Of a DNA stretch of 64,000 nucleotides, positions 53,845-64,000 are shown piece by piece. The notes beneath the pieces are model-generated. The model did not search any database. It was not told the origin of the DNA and saw only the letters and a program-made list of their open reading frames with translations. The stretch is from Adiantum capillus-veneris (lineage: Eukaryota; Streptophyta; Polypodiopsida; Polypodiales; Pteridaceae): contig CM043950.1 of the NCBI GenBank assembly GCA_014529385.2, positions 153,068,445 through 153,132,444 of the forward strand. The letters run 5' to 3'. Position 1 is the stretch's first letter. Every line of letters starts with the position of its first letter. The position numbers and the translations under genes are program-made.

Positions 53845-54626
53845 GAGGCGGTCCTGGGGCGGGCAACAAGAGAGGCGACCTCTAAGCACCCCTCAAGGCT
53901 CCCGTGCTGCTCAATTGGGACTGGGGCAACCACAAACACAACACAACAACAAACCCACAGCCAAACCCAAACAAGATAGGGGCACCACCTAGTTATGGTA
54001 TGCGAACTAAGATGCAAAAGAGATTTTGTCACAACCAAGAAGATGCACCACAAAACACACATAAGCAACCTCACACCAAGACACACACAAAATGGACCAG
54101 AGAGAGCTAGAGCAAAGGGAAGAGAGAAAAGAATGGATCTCGCATAATACCTTATTTGTGACTTGCGTAATACCTTATTCGCGTAATCATAGAACTTGTA
54201 CAAAACTAACTCAATACTTAGTGAATGCTAAACATTTCCAACACACACACACTGTCTTAGGGTGTGAGAACCTCTCACCACAATACCCTCTTACAATTGA
54301 TACAAAATTGACATATTAAAACACATTAAAAACACTTTCTAAAACAAGATCAAACGATAAAAACTCAAAATACACAAGTCACCTTGAATTCACCAAACCG
54401 TATTGCACAAGTGGAAGGACAAAGATTTGAACGTCGAATTACGCCTTTGATGCACTAAACCTCAATTTATTGATGATGGAGGAACATATACAATTGTGGT
54501 TTTGAGATTTTGAACTCACGCTCTCTCACTTGCAATGTGTAGCATTGAAAGCTTCTCTCACACCAAAAGTGAAGCTCACAAAGTGGTTGCTACGCCTAAA
54601 TCTCTCCTCACGCATAGAGTGTTGGG
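53845..54626 (-). repeat. RLG-C 5' LTR, inner part
   Basis: TGAGGCGGTCCTGGGGCGGG... to the TTGGG duplication of RLC-G (54622-54626). Aligns with 22436-23223 of the 3' LTR. Confidence 0.93.
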
Positions 54627-54948
54627 TGTAAAGAATGAGGATGCAAGAGAACTACACAAGACAAGCACAAAGCACACAGAGATGGAAAGCTTCTTCTTCT
54701 TCTTTACAGAAAAGAGAGTAGAAAATGACTAAGTGCTAAAGCTGAAAAGTAGCACATATGTACATGCGGTCACTAAGTGTGAACTCGCTAGAAGCGTACT
54801 AGACTGGCACTATAAATGTAGTCCAGCTGTAGAATCACTGGCAGAGATCCTCCGTGTCGGTCACCTAACGCGCCAGTGAGTAAATGCCGTAAGCGGCCAA
54901 GACCCGTAGTGGATGCCAGCTCAAGGTGTAGAGCTCGACATCTCAACA
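54627..54948 (-). repeat. RLC-G 3' LTR
   Basis: TGTAAAGAATGAGGATGC...GACATCTCAACA, 322 bp, followed by the polypurine tract (ACTCCCCCTCGAG, 54949-54961, purine-rich on minus). Confidence 0.95.
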
Positions 54949-54951
54949 CTC

Positions 54952-56912
54952 CCCCTCGAGCTCTGCATGTCGCAGAGTCCAAGCATAGTCTGGAAACGTC
55001 GAAGCTTCTCAGCTCTGAGGGCCTTGGTAAAGATATCGGCTATCTGCTCCTCTGTGCTGACGTAGACCAAGTCGATGTCGCCCGCCAACACTCGCTCTCG
55101 AACGTAGTGGTAATGGACCTCTATGTGTTTGGTCCTAGCATGGAACACTGGGTTCCTAGCCAACTGCATGCTGCTGAGGTTGTTACAATGGATGAAAATT
55201 TGCTGCTCCACCTGCACTCCCAAGTCCTCAAGTAATGTGCGTAGCCAAGCTACCTCGCACGCTGCACCTCTGTACTCGGCCTCTGTGCTCGATAAAGCAA
55301 CCGTAGGCTGCTTTTTGCTACTCCAAGTAACAGCAGCACGCCCAAAAGAGAACATGAAGCCACTCGTAGATCTCCCATCAACAATGCTACCTGCCCAATC
55401 TGCATCTGTATACCCATACAATGCTAATGGTGCATCTGCTGCATAGAACAATGCGTAGTCAAGAGTACCTTGCACATACCTAAGTGTGCGTTGTACTCCA
55501 TCCAAATGTGGCTTCCTCGGAAGCTGCATGAACTGACTCTCCAAGCCTACTGTGTAGCTCAAGTCTGGCCTCGTGATAGTCAAGTAGATTAGACTACCCA
55601 CAATCTTCCTGTACATGTTGACATCCTCAACAACATCACCCTTCTCTGCACTCAGCTTTGCATTCACATCCAAAGGAATAGAAATTGGCTTACAATCAGC
55701 CATACCATACTTTGACAACATGTCCAAAGCATACTGTCTCTGTGATAGCCATACACCCTCTGCAGTCCTGATCACCTCAATGCCAAGAAAGTAGCGCAAC
55801 TCGCCTAAATCTTTTATTTCAAACTCCTATTTGAGAAGACCCTTCACATGGTCAATCTCCATAGCATTGTCACCAACAATAATAAGGTCATCTACATATA
55901 TGGTAATGACCACAATCCCCACATCACTCTCACGTACATAGAGTGAATGATCAGCATGAGCTCTCCTAAAACCAATACTGACAAGATACTTGGCAATCCT
56001 GTCATACCATGCTCTAGAGCCCTGCTTCAAACCATACAAAGCTTTGAGAAGTCTGCATACATAATCTGGGTAACCTGGATCGACATAACCAGGTGGCTGA
56101 TCCATATACACTTCCTCTTGCAACTCACCATTCAAGAAGGCATTCTTTACATCCATTTGATGCATAATCCATCCTCTAGATGCAGCCACTGCTATGATAG
56201 CTCTCATAGTCGTCATCTTTGCCACTGGAGCAAAGGTCTCCTCATAGTCTATGCCATACGTCTGTGCATAACCCTTTGCGACCAGCCTTGCCTTGTGACG
56301 CTCAATGTTACCATCAGCCTTATGCTTGGTTTTATACACCCATGTACAGCCAATAGCTTTCTTGCCACTTGGCAATGGCACCAACTCCCATGTGTCGTTT
56401 GCTTCCAATGCACCCATCTCTTCATTCATTGCATCATCCCAATGCACATTTCCAACTGCATCCTCAAAACATGTGGGCTCCACATCATGTATCACCTTAG
56501 CCATGTAGGCTTGGTGATGCGCTAGATACCCATCATAAGTCAATTTTTGAACTGGATTTCTGACTCTATTAGATCTGCGCGGTCCTGGGTCACTCCTTTG
56601 CCCTCTAGCATCTTCTTGTACTTTCCTTACACCAGGTGTCCTGATAGCCGGAATTACAAATTCCTCATCAAGACTTTGTTCAGAACCATCTGAATCCATG
56701 TGTACATGTGAAAAACCTGATGATGCATCAGCCATAAAGGGAGGTTCATCAACCTTTTCCTTTCCGTTTCGTGATACATTCCCTGTACCTGTTGGTGGAG
56801 TAACCTGCGTACGTAGTCTACCATTCCATGGTTTCTCAACAGAGCCACGAGAAGAGGACTCTTGTGGTCCACTCAAAACCTGTGATTGTGGCCTCACATT
56901 TTGTACAACCAC
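54952..56912 (-). pseudogene. RLC-G reverse transcriptase and RNase H
   Basis: Frame 56912-55827: a linker, then CTWVYKTKHKADGNIERHKA, VAKGYAQTYGIDYEETFAPV, MDVKNAFLNGELQEEVYMDQ, KALYGLKQGSRAWYDR and the catalytic ITIYVDDLIIVGD (about 55895-55857). TAG at 55829-55827 stands where Gln is expected (LLK*EFEIKDLGEL). The frame continues in 55799-54952 with RYFLGIEVI, GYTDADWAGSIVDGRSTSGF, TWSSKKQPTVALSSTEAEYR and IHCNNLSSMQLARNPVFHAR. The RNase H acidic residues (D of YTDADWAG, E of STEAEYR) are kept. Confidence 0.94.
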
Positions 56913-56954
56913 ATCATCTTTTACATCAGCCCCAATAGTGCCATGTGCATTACT

Positions 56955-57830
56955 TTACCATCTGCTCATCTCATCAAAGACTACATCTCTGCTCACTCGT
57001 AATTCTCGTGTAGTAGGATTGTAGCACCTGTACCCCTTTTGTTCAAGGGAATATCCCACAAGAATACATTTCTCTGCTTTAGGATCCAATTTCCTACGCA
57101 ACTCATCTGGTACATGCACGTAAGCTATGCAGCCAAACACTTTCAAGTGTGCCAAATCAGGCTTTGTACTTGTAAACTTTTCCTCAGGTGTTACATCATG
57201 CACCGCAGCTGTAGGTGTCCTGTTCATAATGTACACAGCTGTATTTACGGCTTCAGCCCAGAAATGATGAGGCATGTTCTTCTCATTCATCAATGCACGT
57301 GCAACCTCTACAATGTGCCTGTTTTTCCTTTCTGCGACCCCATTCTGTTGTGGAGTATATCTGCATGTAAACTGCCTGCGTATACCATGCATTCGCAGAA
57401 AATCTGAAAAATCATTGGAGAAGTACTCTCCCCCTCCATCTGACCTCAATGTCTTCATTTGCATATCTGTCTCCTTCTCAATCATGACTTTGAAGTCTTG
57501 AAAGTGACCAAACACTTCACTTTTGTTACGCATGAAGTAGACCCATACTTTCCTTGTATGGTCATCAATGAAAGAGACATAATACCTGCAACCATGTATA
57601 CTTGCAGTATCGGTTGGACCCTAAACATCTGTGTGCACCACCTCAAGTGGATTTTTACATACATTGCGCTCATGTGGAAATGAGCCCTTTGACTGTTTTC
57701 CAAACTAGCATGCTGCACACACTTTATGCCTACCATCCACCTTGAATTTGGGCAAACCTTTTACAATCTGTTTTGATTGCATGCTGCGCAATCTCTACTC
57801 ATTGACATGGCCAATGCGTTTGTGCCAAAT
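56955..57830 (-). pseudogene. RLC-G integrase
   Basis: The zinc-binding region (RIGHVNE, CAACWFGKQ-type residues) is in broken frames at about 57830-57690; the first core Asp lies near 57640. The long frame 57533-56955 has MQMKTLRSDGGGEYFSNDFS (second Asp), YTPQQNGVAERKNRHIVEVA (Glu), PHHFWAEAVNTAVYIMNRTP and FVGYS-like LVGYSLEQKGYRCYNPTTRE. It ends DEMSRW and a stop. Confidence 0.92.
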
Positions 57831-58405
57831 GTCAACATCAGCCACAACACCTGTGCCCTGTGCAATAATGCAGCTTTTACCTCAGGCATGTCTACATTCA
57901 GCGTAAACATTCTGCCCACACATTTACCCTCTGTGATCAGCTTACAGCCATTCTGGAAATCTTCTACATAACAGCCATTTGGATTGAAGCGAACCTGCAA
58001 ACCCTGCTCAACCATTTGTCCAACAGAAACAAGATTCTTTGTAATGTTTGGGACATGAAGTACATCTGCTAAGTACTTTGATTTCCCACTCTTCATATTT
58101 AGAGTTATGTCCCCTACATGAGCAATGGGGTGAGCTGTGTCATCTCCTGTCTGCACATAGCCTGACACATCTGGTTTGCGCATATCTGTAAACCACTCTC
58201 TACAAGACGTCATGTGATTAGAGGCACCTGAAACCACATACCAAACATCATCTTGGGTGGAATTCTCTGCACTCATTGTATTCATTACATGCTGCATAAC
58301 AAACATGCGCTCGTTTTTGCTGTCATCTGCATCTCTGCTAGTAGATGCATAGTTGCCCTGTTCTCTCTTTCCACTTGCTTTTCCCTTTGGACATTCACGT
58401 GACAT
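57761..58405 (-). pseudogene. RLC-G zinc knuckle end and protease
   Basis: Begins MSRECPKGKASGKREQ, the last Cys of a CCHC knuckle whose first half (CWTCGERGH) is just upstream in another frame. The protease follows with WYVVSGASNHMTSC: copia proteases have WYVDSGAS, so the catalytic Asp is Val here. LHVPNITKNLVSVGQMVEQG is the typical end of the fold. The frame runs on into the gag-pre-integrase region. Confidence 0.9.
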
Positions 58406-59260
58406 GTGACCTCTTTCACCACAAGTCCAACATTCTCTGCTATCTGGAGTATGTTGCTGCCTGCTTGATCCTGCACCACGACCTCTTTGACTCCCCCTGC
58501 CTTGAGACTGGTTTCCCTTGCCACCTGTATTGTTTTAATTTGATTGACCTTCCAAAAATTAGCCCCTGCAACCCCTAGGGCCTCGACCACGACCTCTACC
58601 TCTACCTCTGTTGGAGTTAGAATAGAAGGCCTGTTCAGAATTATTTCTGCCATGAGAAGAAGATGTGTCAAGGTTCTTCTCCTCAAGAATAAGCATCGAA
58701 ATCAAATCTTGGAACACGGGGATGTCGTCTCTTGTATTCATGGAAGACCTAAAATGTACATACTCATCTCCTAGACCATCCAAGCATGCATGGACAATGT
58801 CATCGTCTTCCACTGAGACTTTAATAGATCCAAGAGCCTCAATGATACTCTTGATCTTCAAGGCATAATCATTGATTGAGAGGTTGTTCCTCTTAACCTG
58901 ATTTAGCTCCGACTTTAGTTGAAGCTTCCTGGCCTTGGTGTTCACCTCGAACACTCTGCCTAAGTTTCTCCATGCAATGGCGGGGGTTTCAGCATCTTGT
59001 AGATAGCCCATCATGCCATCTGTGATGCTCATAGAAAGCTAATACATCACTTTGCTCTGGCCTTGTTGCCAGTCCCTCAAAGCTTTCCTTTGTTCTGCTG
59101 TAGCATTTGCCTCGGGAATCTCTGGTTCCTTTCCATTGTCTCCTTCTACATAGTCCCAATAACCTTTTCCTTTTAGGAAATTTGTTATTCTGAACTTCCA
59201 TGCAGAGTAGTTATTTTTCTCAAGCTTCTCAGTAACAATCTGACTGAAACCGTCAGACAT
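58406..59260 (-). pseudogene. RLC-G gag
   Basis: ATG 59260: MSDGFSQIVTEKLEKNNYSA, then WKFRITNFLKGKGYWDYV (the usual copia Gag start). A TAG at 59041-59039 interrupts; the frame continues with QDAETPAIAWRNLGRVFEVN, LGDEYVHFRSSMNTRDDIP (UBN2-type) and a Gly/Arg-rich tail (RGRGRGRGRGPRG). A frame change near 58560 leads to the zinc knuckle. The leader 59261-59536 has no gene. Confidence 0.9.
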
Positions 59261-59536
59261 CTTGAAGCACTAAGACAAAATAGCTGCAATCTGCAAAAAC
59301 CTGCAAATCTGCTGAACCTGCTATCGTGGTACCTGTAACGCTTTCTACACTCAACGAGTGTCCAAAATCAAGCGTACATACGACCACTGTACTTGTACAG
59401 TAAATCTCTGTATACTGCACTTTGGAGACCTGTTCAGAAACTTGTGCGAAAAACCCCTAAACTTGGCATCTGGTCGTGGATTGCGAATGAAGGGATTGTG
59501 ATGCTCTTGCTCTCTTAGCCTCTCTTGCTTGCACCA

Positions 59537-59549
59537 GGCTCTGATACCA
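59537..59549 (-). other. RLC-G primer-binding site (initiator Met tRNA)
   Basis: GGCTCTGATACCA in display, TGGTATCAGAGCC on minus, touching the 5' LTR (59550). Confidence 0.95.
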
Positions 59550-59871
59550 TGTAAAGAATGAGGATGCAAGAGAGCTACACAAGACAAGCACAAAGCACAC
59601 AGAGATGGAAAGCGTCTTCTTCTTCTTTACAGAAAAGAGAGTACAAAATGACTAAGTGCTAAAGCTAAAAAGTAGCACATATGTACATGCGGTCACTAAG
59701 TGTGAACTCGCTAGAAGCGTACTAGGCTGGTACTATAAGTGTAGTCCAGCTGTAGAATCACTGGCAGAGATCCTCCGTGTCGGTCACCTAATGCGCCTGT
59801 GAGCAAATGCCGTAAGCGGCCAAGACCCGTAGTGGATGCCAGCTCAAGGTGTAGAGCTCGACATCTCAACA
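59550..59871 (-). repeat. RLC-G 5' LTR
   Basis: 322 bp, TGTAAAGAATGAGG...ATCTCAACA, about 97 percent identical by eye to 54627-54948. Confidence 0.95.
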
Positions 59872-60109
59872 TTGGGGTGCTATGTGAGATATTGCAAATT
59901 CTTTACAAGAAGAAGAGGGTCTATTTATAGGTTGGAGACCTCTCATTAAGATGATTGAAAATCCTAATTTACAAGCTAACAAATCAGGGTTATGATTTTT
60001 TTTGAATATCAAAACATTGCGGGCCTTCTTTGTGTGCTTGAGTCATGGATGTGAGCTCAAAAGAGAGCATTATTGATGGTAGATAAGGTGAAAGTATAGT
60101 TTTAAGGAA

Positions 60110-60147
<38 letters not shown>

Positions 60148-61765
60148 ACTATGCACATGTCTTGAGGTGAGGTTTCTTTTATGGTTATGTCAATGGCTAT
60201 TTTTTGTTAGTATGTTAGTGGTTAGTGTTAGTAAATCATTAGAAAGTTAATGATATATTTACAATGGGTAGAATGAGGTGGATGGTTGAAGTAAGATGGT
60301 TGAATGAAGTGAGGAAATCCTTGTGATGGTGAATCTTGAAGAAGTTTTGGACTTACTTGTGTAGGTTCTCAAAATGACTATCGATCCTCTTCTTCTTCTT
60401 CTCTTCTTTATGCCACCGCTGTCAAGGTTGATTATCGCGATGAAAATGATAATTTGGTTGATGAGATTTCTCAATTTGCAGAGGTTAAGCATGGTTTACA
60501 TGCTGAATTTTATGTATATAAAGAAGGGGTAAGATGGAATTGTACTTTGAAAGTAATAGAGAGAGGCATAGAGATGGTGTATGTACATGTAGAACTCATA
60601 TGAGAGCTATGGAAGTAAGAGGGGAAGTTAATGGTGAAGAAGGTGAGAGAAACCATGGAAGGTGTGGGTTTGAGTGAGGGATTGAGAGGAATGAGTGTGT
60701 GTGTGTGTGTGGAAGTGTGGAAAGAGGTGAGAGAAGACTATGGGCTACTTGTGAGAAAAGTGGGCAGACTCGGGTCCAATCAAAAAATCATACCTCACCG
60801 GTGGTAGCTCATAAAATTATGAATTTTTTTGAGGTAATAATTCAACTCTTGGTGCACATTTTGTATTTTGACCACGTCTTCAAATTTGGAGTAGAGATGG
60901 ATATAAAAAGCAAAATGCCAATTTTTCTTCACAAAATAAGTCTTCAGTGGCCCCCGTTTTATTGAATTTGCATATGGCTCCAAAGGTGAGCCCCTCCTTG
61001 CATTAGAGCATGACCTAATTGATTCTTAGGGGTTTGAAAATATTCATGGTTGTGGGTTATGCATAAATATAATATATGGATATGATGGAAAAAAAACAAG
61101 TTAGTATATATAAACAATCCATGGAATCTAGAATAGTGTGGGCTATATATATAAAAAATAAATATATGAAAATATAGGGAATCAAATGAGGAGGGCCCTC
61201 ATTTGTTTTATTGATGTATATTTATTTACATGAGGTAAGAAAGAGTACCTATACGAAATAGGAATTTAGCGAAAGGCAATGACTGATGGTGGAAGGTATT
61301 TTTGAGGTTTTTTCTTGGAGTGGATTCACACAAAAAATAAGAGAAACTTGCATGAAAATATATTTTTATATAATAAAGAGTATGGAAAATGTTAAAAAAA
61401 ATTGTGGTAATGGTGAGTTAATGTACATAGCATACATAGGCAAATAACACACACCTAGGTAGAAATATTTAAATAAATACCAAAATAATTATGAAAATTC
61501 CTTATGTTTAGGTCCTATATACAATGCAATACTTACACAAAAATGGGCCATAATATATTTTATTTTTTGAATTTATCTAATTTTTTTGGCTCAACTAGCC
61601 CAAATTACTAGCTAGCTGAGGCTTTTAAGGAGATATGGGAAAAATTCCTAACTCACATACGCCTATGTACAGTGAAAGGGTGAGGATAACCATTGTGTTT
61701 GAGTGATTTTGATAGGGTGAGGTAGCTCACTATGGAAATTAAGAAGAGCCAAAAAATGGCTATCA
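59872..61765 (-). repeat. RLG-C 5' LTR, outer part
   Basis: Resumes with TTGGGGTGCTATGTGAG and ends GGCTATCA at 61765, then CTGG. It contains the TATA box at 59929-59922, a GA run (about 60115-60146) and a GT run near 60695. Aligns with 23216-25130. Confidence 0.93.
59922..59929 (-). promoter_or_regulatory. TATA box of RLG-C 5' LTR
   Basis: Minus strand reads CCTATAAATAGACCC. RLC-G lies about 46 bases downstream in the direction of transcription, so it separates this promoter from the RLG-C coding region. Confidence 0.7.
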
Positions 61766-61954
61766 CTGGTTATGCCTTTGTCTCTTCCTGTCGATCAATG
61801 TCAATTTTGGGAGGTGATCCTTGAATTGTTTCATGGTCTCCTTAGGAACTAGTAGGGAATTTCCTCCCCTTGAGGATCTATTCTATGTGTATTAGAGTCA
61901 TTATGCAATGGGAGTGCACGAGGGGCTTCATCGCATATCAAATCCCGAGAGGAA

Positions 61955-62522
61955 ATGGATCAAGAGAGATTGAAAGAAGGGAGAGAATCTTCTGAGCAGC
62001 CGGGTACTCGACTTGACTATTTCATGAACGCTTGGCGATACGGCCCAAATTCCACGAGGCTTGTATCATTTCTTCAAGAGCTCCCATATACTGACTTGGA
62101 ATAAACTATGCCCTTACAAAGAAACCTTGGATGATTACCTTCCGGACATTGATGTTGATGGGTCGAAAGCCATGCCCTCTTCCATAAGATCGCAATCGTG
62201 GTGTAGAGGTGCCATGCTTTGGAACTCCTTGGTGTCAACGATAAATCTTTTTATTGATGAACTTGATTAGCATCCTGACAAGGAAATTGAGGATGTCTTT
62301 GAACATGTCGATGATTATCTACTCACACCTATTCAAATTCCAATCTTCCTGAAGAGGATGTACATTCCTTGGAATTTCCAGTGTAGGGAGGTTGAGGGCA
62401 TGAGGGTGCTGGGGAAGTATTGTGGTCACATTCATAGCATCATGGACAAGGTACAAATGTGGGATTTATTCTATCCTCTACGCGAACTCTCAATTGTTGT
62501 ACACAATTTTCATGCTTTTTGA
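61955..62522 (+). pseudogene. Unidentified decayed coding region
   Basis: ATG 61955 opens MDQERLKEGRESSEQPGTRL and continues DYFMNAWRYGPNSTRLVSFL to a stop near 62104. In another frame 62061-62522 reads PYKETLDDYLPDIDVDGSKA, WCRGAMLWNSLVSTINLFID, a TAG at 62268-62270, HPDKEIEDVFEHVDDYLLTP, PIFLKRMYIPWNFQCREVEG and MDKVQMWDLFYPLRELSIVV, ending at TGA 62520-62522. Amino-acid usage looks coding and one frameshift near 62090 would join both. I recognise no family. It lies between the RLG-C nest and the right copy of LTR-H, so it may be interior sequence of that element. Confidence 0.4.
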
Positions 62523-63042
62523 AGCTATTTAAGATGTTACTTTTCAGATTTCCTCTTGAGCCATGCTTGTAATTATAAAAATCATGTCTCTATAAGTAGG
62601 CTTGTTTTATCCACTTACTTAATTGTTTGTATACAAGCATAATATGTGTTCTTTGTGTATGGTTCTTTTAATGAATGATTGATTGCTATGTTCTCTCGCA
62701 TTGCGATGGATGATAAATAAAGAAATCAATTGTTCTCAAAGTCAAGTGACAATTTCTTTGTATCCATTCTCTTGCCACACTTTATGATTAGCATTTTTTT
62801 TAATGGACCTACTAAAAGTAAAACAGTTGTTGATAAACCATTTGAAGTTTACCCGTTGTGCCCATAATTCAGAGTATGGGTATCCATCCCCTCAATGTCA
62901 GCATCCCCTCAATGTCAATGTCAGCATGTATCTAACAAATCCCTCTCTTCTTACTTTCTTTCCGGAGCCATTACCCTAATGATGTACAATACCTTTTGGC
63001 TCACTTTACTCAAAATCATGTATTTCTTTTTATGTCATTTTA
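62523..63042. other. AT-rich stretch without recognisable gene
   Basis: No coding or structural feature seen. There is no polypurine tract before 63043, which weakens reading the next repeat as a standard 3' LTR. Confidence 0.5.
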
Positions 63043-63430
63043 TGTACATTTATTATTTCAAGTGCTCATTACGAGCTATGGCCATTTATGCCCGACCGGC
63101 CAATGTGTATTCATTTTTGAGCATTGAAGAATCTATAAATAAATACGTGCAAGAGGGAAATGCTCACTCTTGCATGGGGGAAGATTGTACCTAGTGCTGC
63201 TTGTGTCTTTCCTCTCTTCTCTCCTCTCTTCTCTCTCACCGTACGGGTGTAGCGCTCCGCTCTAGGAGGTGAACCTGCACGTGCTCTATCTCGCTCTGTG
63301 TCTCTCTCTGTGGGTATACCTTCGGCTATGTGGTACGAGATTCATTAGGTATGCAGTTTAGTCGGTTTTATGGCTTGCAATATGTAGTTTTTGATATTTT
63401 GCAGGGCTCTCCATGCATCCATTTGTAGCA
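63043..63430 (+). repeat. LTR-H right copy (putative 3' LTR)
   Basis: TGTACATTTATTATT...CCATTTGTAGCA, about 388 bp, collinear with 20288-20687 with moderate divergence. It is followed directly by CT microsatellite. Confidence 0.6.
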
Positions 63431-63789
<359 letters not shown>

Positions 63790-63836
63790 ACATTCCTCTC
63801 CTCTTTATATATCTAATTATAGCAGAGAAGGATAGA

Positions 63837-63965
63837 ATGCTTCCCTCAGAGTTTCAAGCCCAATACAAAAAAGCATTGTTTGAAAGGGACGCACCATCCA
63901 AAAACATTACAAAACATGCATTGGCCATTGTTGACCCTGCCTTGGGGGATGATTGGTGGAGATAA
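63837..63965 (+). other. Possible short exon or gene fragment (42 codons)
   Basis: After AATTATAGCAG, which could be a splice acceptor, a frame reads MLPSEFQAQYKKALFERDAP and ends LAIVDPALGDDWWR before TAA at 63963-63965. Codon use looks protein-like, but no family is recognised and the piece is short. Confidence 0.25.
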
Positions 63966-64000
63966 GTGATATTGAATTCTGCTGCACTGATATAAGAAAA

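Larger units (their letters stand above)
54627..59871 (-). mobile_element. RLC-G: Ty1/copia element in RLG-C 5' LTR, duplication TTGGG
   Basis: LTRs of 322 bp (54627-54948 and 59550-59871), Met primer site next to the right LTR, polypurine tract next to the left LTR, and gag, protease, integrase, RT, RNase H on the minus strand. TTGGG is at 54622-54626 and 59872-59876; the empty site GTGTTGGGGTGCTATG is visible in the other RLG-C LTR near 23216. About 10 of 322 LTR positions differ by eye. All domains are present but broken by stops. Confidence 0.96.
22436..61765 (-). mobile_element. RLG-C: Ty3/gypsy (Tat-like), outer element of the nest, duplication CTGG
   Basis: Its LTRs are 22436-25130 (3') and 53845-61765 (5', itself split by RLC-G); each is about 2.7 kb without the insert. 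LTR ends are TGAGGCGG and GGCTATCA in the displayed orientation. CTGG flanks both sides (22432-22435 and 61766-61769). Minus-strand order: 5' LTR, primer site 53840-53824, leader with two small genes, gag, protease, RT, RNase H, second RNase H, truncated integrase, 3' LTR. The leader is interrupted at 53631/29901 by RLG-D. Integrase lacks its catalytic core, so it is not autonomous. LTRs differ more than in the other elements: it is the oldest of the nest. Confidence 0.9.

Noticed and set aside
53845-61765. Two separate repeats around RLC-G
   Set aside because: The TTGGG duplication and collinearity with 22436-25130 show a single LTR split by RLC-G.

Overview
The window is nuclear DNA of a land plant, made mostly of LTR retrotransposons nested inside one another. 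The evidence is Ty3/gypsy and Ty1/copia pol genes, primer-binding sites matching plant initiator-Met tRNA, a chromodomain gypsy element, a plant ankyrin-kinase gene with GT-AG introns, a MULE-type transposase relic, and long CT/AT microsatellites. I cannot name the species. No bacterial, organellar, tRNA, rRNA or CRISPR feature was seen.

Left block (1-11410): RLG-A is a plus-strand gypsy element whose 5' end lies outside the window. It is split at 1884/8417 by RLG-B, a complete but decayed chromodomain gypsy element (LTRs 1885-2467 and 7876-8416) flanked by the 5-bp duplication AGAAT. From 11411 to 22435 lies older sequence: the first four coding exons of an ankyrin-repeat, Raf/ILK-like protein kinase (minus strand, 14523-13157), a decayed SWIM-domain MULE transposase (minus strand, about 18830-15978), CT microsatellites, and an LTR-like piece with a Met primer site (20288-20700).

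Main nest (22436-61765): one minus-strand gypsy element, RLG-C (2.7-kb LTRs, 4-bp duplication CTGG), spans the whole block. Its leader is interrupted by RLG-D (29902-53630, minus strand, same family as RLG-A). RLG-D is itself interrupted twice: by copia element RLC-F (30151-34397, duplication AATTG) in its 3' LTR, and by young gypsy element RLG-E (40805-50797, plus strand, duplication AGGGA, nearly identical LTRs) just upstream of gag. A second copia element, RLC-G (54627-59871, duplication TTGGG), sits in the 5' LTR of RLG-C. LTR similarity agrees with the nesting order: RLG-E is youngest, RLC-F and RLC-G intermediate, RLG-C oldest. A second copy of the 20288 LTR-like piece at 63043-63430 may mean that the entire nest lies inside one more element.

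All elements are defective through stops, frameshifts or internal deletions, and many stops are explained by C-to-T change. The gypsy families RLG-A/D, RLG-C and RLG-E carry two RNase H domains before integrase, as in the Tat lineage, and RLG-C, RLG-D and RLG-E share an unusual non-Met primer site. The most interesting observation is a family of 70-75-residue proteins encoded in the leaders of RLG-C (two tandem copies), RLG-D and RLG-E, conserved across three families. RLG-D inserted into one of these small genes, and its reading frame closes exactly when the insertion is removed conceptually.
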